A stretch of DNA of 21,293 nt from UBA668 sp049318165 (GTDB lineage Bacteria; Actinomycetota; Acidimicrobiia; Acidimicrobiales; Ilumatobacteraceae), in assembly GCA_049318165.1 (NCBI GenBank), contig JBMOGW010000030.1, positions 1-21,293 on the forward strand, read 5' to 3'. Each line of letters begins with the position of its first letter. The stretch's first letter is position 1. The notes beneath the pieces were generated by a model that was not told where the DNA came from, did no database searches, and worked only from the letters and a program-made list of their open reading frames with translations. Positions 14,099 to 20,921 of this stretch are shown piece after piece. A program made the translations under genes and the position numbers.

Positions 14099-15136
14099 GG
14101 CGCCCCGCCACAGTTGCAGGGGCGTCCGGTCCCGCGGCCCTTCGAAGGGCAGCGGCACCATCTCGCCGCCGAGGCCGGCGGAGGTGTAGGCGGCCATCAC
14201 CACCTGCAGCACCTCTCGTCCGAACGCGGCGCTCATCAACGGTTCACGGCCGGCTGCGGCGTCCTCCACGAGGGCGCGCAGCTGGCCCGTGTACCCGAAC
14301 TGGTCGAGCACCGGCGGCTGGCTGGTGGCGGTCGGTAGCGCCACCGGATCGCCGTTCAGTTCGAGTGACAGCTCGGGGAACAGCACGGCGCGCACCACAC
14401 CCTGGTCGCCCGCGAGTTGCGCGTCCCACTCCGGGCCGGGTCCCGCCTGCCAACTGGACACCACGTGCGCGGTGAAGCCGCTGCGGAAGTGCAGCGTCAC
14501 GTCGCCGTGCTCGTCGCTGTCGTGTCCCTCGCCACCGCGCAACGTGGCACTGACCGCGACGGCGCGGCCTTCACCGACCACGTTGGCCAACAGCATGGCG
14601 ATCGACAGCGGGTGGACGCCCAGGTCGAACAGTGCGCCGCCGCCCCACTCGTCGGTGGTGAAGGCCCCCCAGCCGGGCAGACCCTGCAGTGATCGCACCT
14701 GCAGGTGGGTGGCGGTGCCGACGCGTGGCGCCAGGGCGACCATCCGTTGCACCACCGGCGCGTACGCCAGGTTCTCGGCGTACAACAACCTGCCCGGGTG
14801 GCGCGCCGCAGCGGCGACGAGTGCATCGGCCTCGTCCAGCGTGCGGCACAGCGGCTTCTCGAGCAGCACCGCCGCGCCGGCCTCCAGCATCCGGAGTGCG
14901 TCCGCCGCGTGGCACTGCGGGGGAGTGGCGATGGCCACCACGTCTGCTCCTGCGGGCAGGTCGTCGTAGGCGACGGCCGTCGCTCCGAACATTGCGGCGA
15001 CGTTCGCAGCGCGTTCGGGCGTGCGCGACGCGACTGCGACGAGCTCGTAGCCGAGCGTGCGCGCCGAGGCGGCGTGCGCCATGGCGATCATGCCGGCGCC
15101 CTGGAGCGCGACCGTGATCGGCGGTGCGGCCGTCAC
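14096..15136 (-). CDS. Gfo/Idh/MocA family oxidoreductase (second copy)
   Basis: 346 residues. A Rossmann nucleotide-binding start (VALQGAGMIA, 9-18), LEKP (92-95, K94 catalytic) and the C-terminal domain motif DLGVHPLS (171-178). Here the family H is kept (H175), but the usual downstream Asp is Ser (S178), a variant seen in some branches. It is likely a NAD(P)-dependent sugar/polyol or dihydrodiol-type dehydrogenase. GTG 15136 overlaps the TGA of the upstream LLM gene by 4 nt (GTGA), indicating translational coupling and one operon. It is only distantly similar to the family member at 3558-4673. It is convergent with the cold-shock gene. Confidence 0.92.
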   Translation of the reverse strand: MTAAPPITVALQGAGMIAMAHAASARTLGYELVAVASRTPERAANVAAMFGATAVAYDDLPAGADVVAIATPPQCHAADALRMLEAGAAVLLEKPLCRTLDEADALVAAAARHPGRLLYAENLAYAPVVQRMVALAPRVGTATHLQVRSLQGLPGWGAFTTDEWGGGALFDLGVHPLSIAMLLANVVGEGRAVAVSATLRGGEGHDSDEHGDVTLHFRSGFTAHVVSSWQAGPGPEWDAQLAGDQGVVRAVLFPELSLELNGDPVALPTATSQPPVLDQFGYTGQLRALVEDAAAGREPLMSAAFGREVLQVVMAAYTSAGLGGEMVPLPFEGPRDRTPLQLWRGA

Positions 15137-16077
15137 TTGCCGGCCAGCGCGGCGACCACCGGGGCGAACGTGTCGACGTCCTCCTGGCCGACGATGACGT
15201 ACGAGAAGCCCATCTCCTCACGACGCTGCTGCAGCCGTTCGATCAGCTCGCTGGGCGGCCCGATGAGCGAGAACGGCGACGTCTCGAGCATCGCTGCCGG
15301 AACACCGAGCGCTCCGGCCAGACGCTCGCGGGCGCCGGCACCGTCGTCGGTGACGTTCACCAGGAAGGCGCGCACGTTCAGTTCGATGTCGCTCAAGCGG
15401 TCGCCCGCTGCGGCCTTCACGATGTCGAGCTTCGCCATCGTCGCCTCGGCCGTCATTTCGCCGAAGGTGCCGGCGTTGATCTCGCCGTCGTGCAGGCTCG
15501 GGTTGATGCCGACGATGTCGGCCTCTCGTGCGGCGATGCCGAGGACGCGCTTGCCGCCGCCGCCGATCAGCACCGGCGGACGTGCCTGCACCGGCTTGGG
15601 CAGGCCGTCGTAGTCGGTGATCGTGTAATGCGTGCCCTGGAACGAGAACGCCCCCGGCTCCATGCACTTGCGGATGACCGCCAAGCCCTCGAGGAAGCGG
15701 TCGACGCGCACGCCGGGCGTGTCGTACTGCAGGCCGAGCTGGTCGTAGTCGGTGCGCATCCAGCCGGCGCCGAGCCCGATCTCCATCCGGCCGTCGCTCA
15801 GCACGTCCATGGTGGCGAGTTCCTTGGCGAGGATCGCCGGGTGCTTGTAGTCGTTGTCGAACACGAGCGCGCACACGCGCAGTTCGGTGGTCGCGTCGAG
15901 GACGGCCTGCATCGCCGGCACGGGTGCCAGCTGGTCGCCGAAGTGGTCGGGCATCGTGACGGTCGAGTAGCCGTGCGACTCGGCCCGCACGGCCATCTCC
16001 TTCCACGCGGCTCGGGTGGCGGCGCTCGAGGCCTGGATGCCGAAGCGGAACGGGCGATTGGTCACGGTGGCGGTCAT
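15133..16077 (-). CDS. LLM class (probably F420-dependent) oxidoreductase
   Basis: 314 residues; luciferase-like TIM-barrel flavin/F420 oxidoreductase. Family stretches seen include RPFRFGIQ near the start, TMPDHFG, MDVLSDGRMEIGLGAGW, DYDQLG, PGVRVDRF and PPVLIGGGGKRVL. The start and layout resemble the actinobacterial MSMEG_2516-type F420 subfamily; FMN use cannot be excluded. The substrate is unknown. ATG 16077 is selected because TACGAT lies 7 nt upstream and overlaps the earlier ATG at 16086. The last codons overlap the GTG start of the Gfo/Idh/MocA gene by 4 nt, so the two redox enzymes probably act in one pathway. Confidence 0.92.
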   Translation of the reverse strand: MTATVTNRPFRFGIQASSAATRAAWKEMAVRAESHGYSTVTMPDHFGDQLAPVPAMQAVLDATTELRVCALVFDNDYKHPAILAKELATMDVLSDGRMEIGLGAGWMRTDYDQLGLQYDTPGVRVDRFLEGLAVIRKCMEPGAFSFQGTHYTITDYDGLPKPVQARPPVLIGGGGKRVLGIAAREADIVGINPSLHDGEINAGTFGEMTAEATMAKLDIVKAAAGDRLSDIELNVRAFLVNVTDDGAGARERLAGALGVPAAMLETSPFSLIGPPSELIERLQQRREEMGFSYVIVGQEDVDTFAPVVAALAGK

Positions 16078-16084
16078 GTCGGGC

Positions 16085-16090
16085 ATCGTA
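16085..16090 (-). promoter_or_regulatory. -10 element (TACGAT) for the LLM/Gfo operon
   Basis: TACGAT on the minus strand, 7 nt before ATG 16077. It would drive the two-gene coupled operon. Confidence 0.45.
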
Positions 16091-16135
16091 GGAGGTGTGG
16101 CGACGTGGTGATGCCTCCGGCCGCCCGTCCGCAAC

Positions 16136-16141
16136 TAGCGT
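16136..16141 (+). promoter_or_regulatory. -10 element (TAGCGT) for the PBP operon
   Basis: TAGCGT overlaps the first possible start (GTG 16140) and lies 10 nt before GTG 16152. This argues for the later start with a very short or absent leader. Confidence 0.38.
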
Positions 16142-16151
16142 GACGGGCGAC

Positions 16152-18443
16152 GTGGATCGCTTGGCCTGGCCCCTCCGTTTCGCCGCGACGATCGCGGCCG
16201 GCGCCCTCCTGCTGACGGGCGTCACGCTCGGCGTCGCGCCGCGCCTGTGGGGCCTCGCGAACGCGCACGAGGAAACGGCGGTCGAGTTGCCCGACTTCAC
16301 CCCGCTGTCGCAACGCACCATCGTGTACGACAAGGCGAGCAACGTGATCGCGGTGTTCGAACGTGAGAACAGCCAGCCCATCGAGCTGTCGCAGGTGCCC
16401 CCGGAGGTGATCGACGCACTGCTCGCCGTGGAGGACACCGGCTTCTACCAACACCAGGGCGTCAACCTGCGTGGCTTCATGCGCGCCCTGCTGTCGAACT
16501 TCGCCACGGACGCGCCGACCCAGGGCGCCAGCACGATCACCCAGCAGGTCGTGAAGAACGACTTCCTCGCCGGCCTCCCGCGCGATGGCCGTTACAAGGC
16601 GCTCCAGGCCCACTACGCCACGATGCTCGAGAAGAAGAAGACCAAGGACGAGATCCTCGAGCGGTACCTGAACACCGTGTTCTTCGGCAACAACGCCTAC
16701 GGGCTGGCGGCCGCCGCCGAGGTGTACTTCGGCAAGAATGTCGAACAGTTGACGATGGTGGAGGGTGCCTTCCTCGCCGGCCTCGTGCGCTCGCCGTCGG
16801 GCTACGACCCGATCAACAACCCCGAGCCATCACGCCGCCGTTTCACACAGGTGACCGAACGCCTCGCCGCGGTCGGGATGGTGACGCCCGAGCAGGCGAA
16901 GGAACTCGCCACGACCTGGCCGATCCCGGCGCGGGTGCGCACCATCGCCACACTGACCACCAAGCCGACGTACTTCACCACGGCACTGCGCGACTACCTG
17001 TTGACCCGATCGAACATCCTCGGCGCCACCGAGCAGGAGCGTGCCAACCTGCTGTATCGCGGTGGCCTGCAGATCCACACGACGCTCGACCCGGCGCTGC
17101 AGGAGCAGGCAGAGGTGTCGCGCAGCATCCTGCCGCCGAACACCGTCGGCTTCGACGCGGCCCTCGTGTCGCTCGACACCGCCTCCGGCGCGATTCGCGC
17201 GATGGTCGGTGGCCGCGGGCTGCGGCCGAACGAGCCCGGTGGCGAGGTCAACATGGCGCTCGTGCCACGCCAGACCGGCTCGGCCATCAAGGCGTTCATC
17301 CTCGCTGCCGGCTACCAGGCAGGGGCGCAGGAGACCGACTGGGTGAACGGCCCGCCGCCGTGCACCGTGCCCGACTTCACCGACGGCAAACCCAGCATCA
17401 AGACCGTGGTGAAATCGCCCGGCAACATCGGCCCGTTGAACGGGCCGAACACCTGGAACTCGACCGACTGCGGCTTCATCCGCCTGAGCTACGCCATCGG
17501 TCTGCACCGCGTCGTCGACTCGGTGTACCGCATCGCGCGTTCCGCGTACTTCTACCAGGGCCAGTCGACCAAGGACCACGAGCCGTTCCAGCCGCTCCCG
17601 CTCACGGCGACCGGCAACAACGCGCTGTCGCCGATGGACATGGCCTCCGGCATGCAGACCATCCTCAACAACGGACTGCACCACGACCCGTACTACGTGC
17701 AGTTCATCGATGGTCCCGACGGCAAGCGCTTCTACACACACCAGGATCCAGGCGTGCAGGCACTCGACCCGGATGCCGCGTTGAGCACCGCCGACACGCT
17801 CAAGGGCGTCATCCGTTACGGCACCGGCTCGCGCAACCTGCGCAACTTCTCCCGCCCCGCTGCAGGGAAGACGGGCACCCAGTTCGAGAACACCAACGCG
17901 TGGTTCGTCGGTGGTACACCGCAGTTCACCACTGCCGTGTGGGTGGGCGACCCGAACGGCTACACGCCGATGAACGGGATCCCCGAATTCGCTGCGGAGA
18001 TGGGCCGCAACGGCAAGGTGCAGGGTGCCGACTACCCGTCGCGCATCTGGGGCCAGTACATGGAAGCTGCGCACTTCGGCCTGCCCGTGGTCGACTTCCC
18101 GCCGCCTCCGGCGTCGACCCGCCCGGCGGCGCGAATCTACGTGCCGGGGGAGGAGTGCCTCGCTCGCCTCGTCAGCGGCACGACTCCGCCGCCCGACGGC
18201 GGCGCGACCACCACGGTGTCGCCTGCGGTCGCGACGACCGCCCCGGCTTCCGGCTCGGCGCCGGCGACGCCGCCCCCGACCACGCAGCCGCCCGCCGTCG
18301 TGGTGCAGATCACCAGCGACACACTCGTTCCCGACAACGTGCTCGACCCGCGCGCCCCCATGCCGTCCACCGCCCTTCGTACGCTCGTCTACGTCTGTGG
18401 CCAGGGCCTGCCCGGGGTTGTGGTAGAGCAGGGGCAACCATGA
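16152..18443 (+). CDS. class A penicillin-binding protein (glycosyltransferase/transpeptidase)
   Basis: 763 residues, counted from GTG 16152 (GTG 16140 is possible). A short cytoplasmic start and one N-terminal TM helix precede a GT51 glycosyltransferase domain. That domain has EDTGFYQHQG with catalytic E94 and QGASTITQQ. The transpeptidase domain has SAIK (nucleophile S377, K380) and KTGT (573-576). Where the SxN motif is expected, the sequence reads STD (437-439). The C-terminus is a Thr/Pro-rich linker and a short Cys-containing end, with no PASTA repeat. It polymerises and cross-links peptidoglycan outside the membrane. Its stop overlaps the next start (ATGA), so it heads a coupled envelope operon. 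Confidence 0.94.
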   Translation: MDRLAWPLRFAATIAAGALLLTGVTLGVAPRLWGLANAHEETAVELPDFTPLSQRTIVYDKASNVIAVFERENSQPIELSQVPPEVIDALLAVEDTGFYQHQGVNLRGFMRALLSNFATDAPTQGASTITQQVVKNDFLAGLPRDGRYKALQAHYATMLEKKKTKDEILERYLNTVFFGNNAYGLAAAAEVYFGKNVEQLTMVEGAFLAGLVRSPSGYDPINNPEPSRRRFTQVTERLAAVGMVTPEQAKELATTWPIPARVRTIATLTTKPTYFTTALRDYLLTRSNILGATEQERANLLYRGGLQIHTTLDPALQEQAEVSRSILPPNTVGFDAALVSLDTASGAIRAMVGGRGLRPNEPGGEVNMALVPRQTGSAIKAFILAAGYQAGAQETDWVNGPPPCTVPDFTDGKPSIKTVVKSPGNIGPLNGPNTWNSTDCGFIRLSYAIGLHRVVDSVYRIARSAYFYQGQSTKDHEPFQPLPLTATGNNALSPMDMASGMQTILNNGLHHDPYYVQFIDGPDGKRFYTHQDPGVQALDPDAALSTADTLKGVIRYGTGSRNLRNFSRPAAGKTGTQFENTNAWFVGGTPQFTTAVWVGDPNGYTPMNGIPEFAAEMGRNGKVQGADYPSRIWGQYMEAAHFGLPVVDFPPPPASTRPAARIYVPGEECLARLVSGTTPPPDGGATTTVSPAVATTAPASGSAPATPPPTTQPPAVVVQITSDTLVPDNVLDPRAPMPSTALRTLVYVCGQGLPGVVVEQGQP

Positions 18444-19144
18444 ACGCCGCCTCACTGCTCGCCCTCCAAGACATCGACACCGCACTCACCGCAGTCGCCA
18501 ACCGGCGGCCCCGCCTGCCCGAGCTCGTGGCGCACAAGGCGGCCGTCGCCGCGGTGGACGAGCACCGGGCGAAGATGGCTGTCGCCCAGGCACGCATCGA
18601 CGGCGCCCTGGCCGCCATCGAGGCGGCCGAGCACGTGTCGGAGGACATCACCCGCAAGCGGACCCGACTGGAAGCGCAGCTGAAGACGGTGATCGCGCCC
18701 CGCGAAGCCGAGGCGTTGATGCACCAGATCGCCACGCTCAACGGTCAGCGTGACGAACAGGACGAGCAGGAGTTGCTCGCGCTCGACGAACATGCTGCGG
18801 GGGAGTCCGAGTTGGCTGCGCTCGCTGAGGTGCTACCGGTGCTGGAGGGTGTGGCCGCCGCGACCGAGACCGAGTTGCAGGCTGCCACGGCGGCGCTCGA
18901 TGCCGAGGAGGCCGACCTGCGCGCCCGTCGCCCCGAGGCCGCCTCGGCGATGACCGACACCGAACTCGCCGCGTACGACCGTGCCCGGCAGCACTTCGAC
19001 GGCGTGGCGATCGCCCGGCTCGAGGGCCACCGCTGTCACGGGTGCCACATGGACCTGTCGCCGGCCGAGATGGACACCGTGCGCGGCGTGCCGGAGGGCG
19101 CTCTGCCCGAGTGCCCGCAGTGCGGTCGCTACCTGGTCCGCTGA
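18440..19144 (+). CDS. coiled-coil C4 zinc-ribbon protein (CT398-like)
   Basis: 234 residues. A long, Ala/Glu/Arg-rich antiparallel coiled coil covers roughly residues 5-165. A C-terminal zinc ribbon follows, with CHGC (199-202) and CPQC (225-228) as the four ligands (PF02591 type). The family is widespread and likely a scaffold or adaptor; its role in this phylum is not established from sequence. ATG 18440 overlaps the PBP stop by 4 nt, so translation is probably coupled. In mycobacteria, from memory, a homologue sits next to an RNase H/phosphatase fusion gene. Here a histidine phosphatase follows one gene later, without an RNase H domain. Confidence 0.92.
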   Translation: MNAASLLALQDIDTALTAVANRRPRLPELVAHKAAVAAVDEHRAKMAVAQARIDGALAAIEAAEHVSEDITRKRTRLEAQLKTVIAPREAEALMHQIATLNGQRDEQDEQELLALDEHAAGESELAALAEVLPVLEGVAAATETELQAATAALDAEEADLRARRPEAASAMTDTELAAYDRARQHFDGVAIARLEGHRCHGCHMDLSPAEMDTVRGVPEGALPECPQCGRYLVR

Positions 19145-19148
19145 CGCG

Positions 19149-19655
19149 ATGCTGCTCTGGTTCCTCGGCACCGCGCTCGTCACGGTCTGGTACGTGTTCA
19201 CCGACCCGCGCTTCGACTACCGCCTGCTGCTGGTCGGGGCACTCCTGCCCGACATCGTCGACGTGCCTGCCGGGCAGGCCCGCTGGGCCCACAGCCTGAC
19301 CATCGCGGTGGGTGCGCTTGCGCTCGTGATGCTGGTGACCGCCGGTCGGAAGCCGATCCGCCGGCTGCTGCTCGGGTTGCCGATCGGCATGCTGCTGCAC
19401 CTGGTGTTCGACGGCGCCTTCGCCAGTACCGAGGTGTTCTGGTGGCCGTTCAGCGGCGACTGGGGCGATGTGCAGGTGCCGTCGCTCGAGCGTGCCCTGT
19501 GGCTGAACCTGTTGATGGAGGCCGCCGGCGCGGCGATGCTGGTGTGGGCCTACCGGCGCTTCGGTCTGGCCGACGCCGACCGCCGCACGCAACTCGTGCG
19601 CACGGGGCAGCTCACCGACTTCGGGCCGATCGCGGCCCGTGACGGCAAGGTGTGA
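19149..19655 (+). CDS. membrane protein, YdjM-like metal-dependent hydrolase family
   Basis: 168 residues with about four hydrophobic helices. Conserved-looking polar motifs are GALLPDIVD, WAHSL and GMLLHLVFDG, the Asp/His pattern of membrane-bound metal-dependent hydrolases (YdjM/PF04307-like). The family assignment rests on this pattern only. The C-terminus after the last helix is a charged cytoplasmic tail. ATG 19149 starts 4 nt after the zinc-ribbon stop without a clear ribosome-binding site, so translation is probably coupled. It is third in the PBP operon. Confidence 0.8.
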   Translation: MLLWFLGTALVTVWYVFTDPRFDYRLLLVGALLPDIVDVPAGQARWAHSLTIAVGALALVMLVTAGRKPIRRLLLGLPIGMLLHLVFDGAFASTEVFWWPFSGDWGDVQVPSLERALWLNLLMEAAGAAMLVWAYRRFGLADADRRTQLVRTGQLTDFGPIAARDGKV

Positions 19656-19664
19656 TCTACTGCC

Positions 19665-20228
19665 ATGGTGCTGTCCATCGTCCGTCACGCGCGTACCGAG
19701 GCCAATGCCGGCGGTCGCCTGCAAGGGACGCTCGACTTGCCGCTGGACGAGGTGGGGCTGCAGCAGGCCGCCAAGCTGCCGGTCATCGTGCGCGACATCG
19801 ACCGTGTGGTCTGCTCGCCGCTCGCTCGCGCCCGCCAGACGGCGAGCGTCTTCGGTCTCGAACCGACGGTGGACGAGCGCCTGCGTGAGGTGGACTACGG
19901 CCCGTTCGAAGGCCACCGCATTGCCGACCTTCCGCAGGAGATGTGGCGGCGTTGGGTGACCGAACTGGACTATGCCCCCGAGGGCGGTGAGAGCCTGCAG
20001 GCGATGAGTGCTCGCGTGATCGCCGCGCTGGAAGACCTGGCGGCCGAGGCGGAGGAACGCCACATCGTGGTGGTCACGCACGCCACGCCGGTGAAGGCCG
20101 CGATGGCCTGGGCGCTCGGTGTCGACGTCGGTATCGCCTCGCGCAGTTGGGTGGACCAGGCATCGGTCACCCGCATCCTCGTGCGCAGCGGCCGTCCGGT
20201 GCTGTCGAGCTTCAACATCGTCCCCTGA
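19665..20228 (+). CDS. histidine phosphatase (phosphoglycerate mutase-like)
   Basis: 187 residues. The phosphohistidine motif is VRHARTE (R7, H8 as the nucleophile), with RHA replacing the usual RHG. Other active-site parts are the LARARQTA arginine, E75 in REVDYGPFEG (acid) and H139 in VVTHATP. This fits the cobC/GpmB-like branch of phosphatases acting on small phosphorylated metabolites. Cofactor-dependent mutase activity is unlikely at this size. It starts 9 nt after the previous gene and is last in the PBP operon. It resembles the phosphatase half of the actinobacterial RNase H/acid-phosphatase fusion, but stands alone. Confidence 0.92.
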   Translation: MVLSIVRHARTEANAGGRLQGTLDLPLDEVGLQQAAKLPVIVRDIDRVVCSPLARARQTASVFGLEPTVDERLREVDYGPFEGHRIADLPQEMWRRWVTELDYAPEGGESLQAMSARVIAALEDLAAEAEERHIVVVTHATPVKAAMAWALGVDVGIASRSWVDQASVTRILVRSGRPVLSSFNIVP

Positions 20229-20232
20229 CACG

Positions 20233-20247
20233 CCGGCCGCCGGCCGG
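20233..20247. terminator. GC hairpin between convergent gene ends (weak terminator candidate)
   Basis: CCGGCC (20233-20238), a 3-nt loop and GGCCGG (20242-20247) form a perfect 6-bp stem between the phosphatase stop and the stop of the small minus-strand gene. There is no T tract on either side, so Rho-independent termination is uncertain. Confidence 0.35.
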
Positions 20248-20255
20248 GTGGCAGC

Positions 20256-20414
20256 TCAGGCCGCCTGATGGGCTTCGCAGGCCGGGTGACGGTCGGCGTC
20301 GAGGCGGATGGGTTCGCCGTCGTTCGCCCAGTCGGTGACGGGCCGGTGGCACGAACCCTGGCCGGCGCCGGTGAGCCAGTCCCGGTCGAAGAAGATGCAG
20401 GCGTCGCAGCGCAT
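20256..20414 (-). CDS. small Cys/His-rich protein, putative zinc-binding (52 aa)
   Basis: 52 residues, too short for common ORF cut-offs. It begins MRCDACIFFDRDW, with a CxxC pair at 3 and 6. It then has a Cys-His pair (GSCHRP) and a later Cys and His near the end (HPACEAH). The arrangement suggests a small metal-binding knuckle. Codons are strongly G/C-ending, and the opposite strand has no better candidate. ATG 20414 is preferred because TATGTT lies 7 nt upstream; ATG 20426 is inside that hexamer. No family recognised. It is divergent from the membrane-protein pair starting at 20525 and convergent with the phosphatase operon. Confidence 0.62.
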   Translation of the reverse strand: MRCDACIFFDRDWLTGAGQGSCHRPVTDWANDGEPIRLDADRHPACEAHQAA

Positions 20415-20421
20415 GAATCGG

Positions 20422-20427
20422 AACATA
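20422..20427 (-). promoter_or_regulatory. -10 element (TATGTT) for the small Cys/His protein
   Basis: TATGTT on the minus strand, 7 nt before ATG 20414, matching the spacing seen at other genes in the window. Confidence 0.42.
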
Positions 20428-20445
20428 GAGAGTCCGGCCGCGACG

Positions 20446-20473
20446 GGAAAGGGACCTTCGGCCCAAGGTTTCC
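20446..20473. repeat. nested inverted repeat in a divergent intergenic region
   Basis: Outer arms GGAA (20446-20449) and TTCC (20470-20473) enclose inner arms ACCTT (20454-20458) and AAGGT (20465-20469). The dyad lies between the divergent starts at 20414 and 20525, near the expected -35 region of the minus-strand gene. It could be an operator or a chance dyad. Confidence 0.3.
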
Positions 20474-20511
20474 ATCGGCTCCGGTCGTCCGTGGGCGGCG
20501 CGCGGATGCAC

Positions 20512-20517
20512 CAGACT
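20512..20517 (+). promoter_or_regulatory. -10 element (CAGACT) for the membrane-protein pair
   Basis: CAGACT is followed by 7 nt and ATG 20525. The same hexamer is used by the lipoprotein gene at 7391. Confidence 0.42.
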
Positions 20518-20524
20518 GCCGCCC

Positions 20525-20920
20525 ATGAGCGACGACAGCGACATCATCCAGATCGAAGCCGACGGACCCGGCGAAAAGCCCGCGAAGTTCACGCCGTGGG
20601 AACGGCGCCTGGTCTCGGCCATCGAGGTGGCCGACGCGGCGAGGGTGGGCGTGGTGATCCTGCGCGTCGTCGCCGCGGTGTCGGCAGCAGCGGCGATCCT
20701 CGGCCTGGTGCTGTTGATCTTCTTCCAGAACGCTGCCGACTCGCCGCTCGGGTCGGGTGGGCTCGGGGGCCGTCAGCAGTGGGGGCAGTTCCTGCAGTCG
20801 GTGGCCACGCCGCTCGCGTTCGCGGGCATCGTGTTCGGCCTGTCGTACGTCGTGCAGATCGCCGCCGCTCGGCTCGACGTCGACATCGTGATGGCCGATG
20901 CGGACGAGACCGAGGCCTGA
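20525..20920 (+). CDS. two-TM membrane protein, unknown function
   Basis: 131 residues. An acidic cytoplasmic N-terminus (about 40 residues) is followed by one long hydrophobic helix (near 43-68), a Gly/Gln-rich loop (SGGLGGRQQWGQ), a second helix, and an acidic C-terminus. No signal peptide and no catalytic motif. ATG 20525 follows CAGACT by 7 nt. The next gene starts 1 nt after the stop, so the two are almost certainly co-translated. The second helix and its flank (FL, 22 residues, AAAxLxVD) align without gaps with the downstream protein, suggesting duplication. Confidence 0.8.
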   Translation: MSDDSDIIQIEADGPGEKPAKFTPWERRLVSAIEVADAARVGVVILRVVAAVSAAAAILGLVLLIFFQNAADSPLGSGGLGGRQQWGQFLQSVATPLAFAGIVFGLSYVVQIAAARLDVDIVMADADETEA

Positions 20921-20921
20921 G

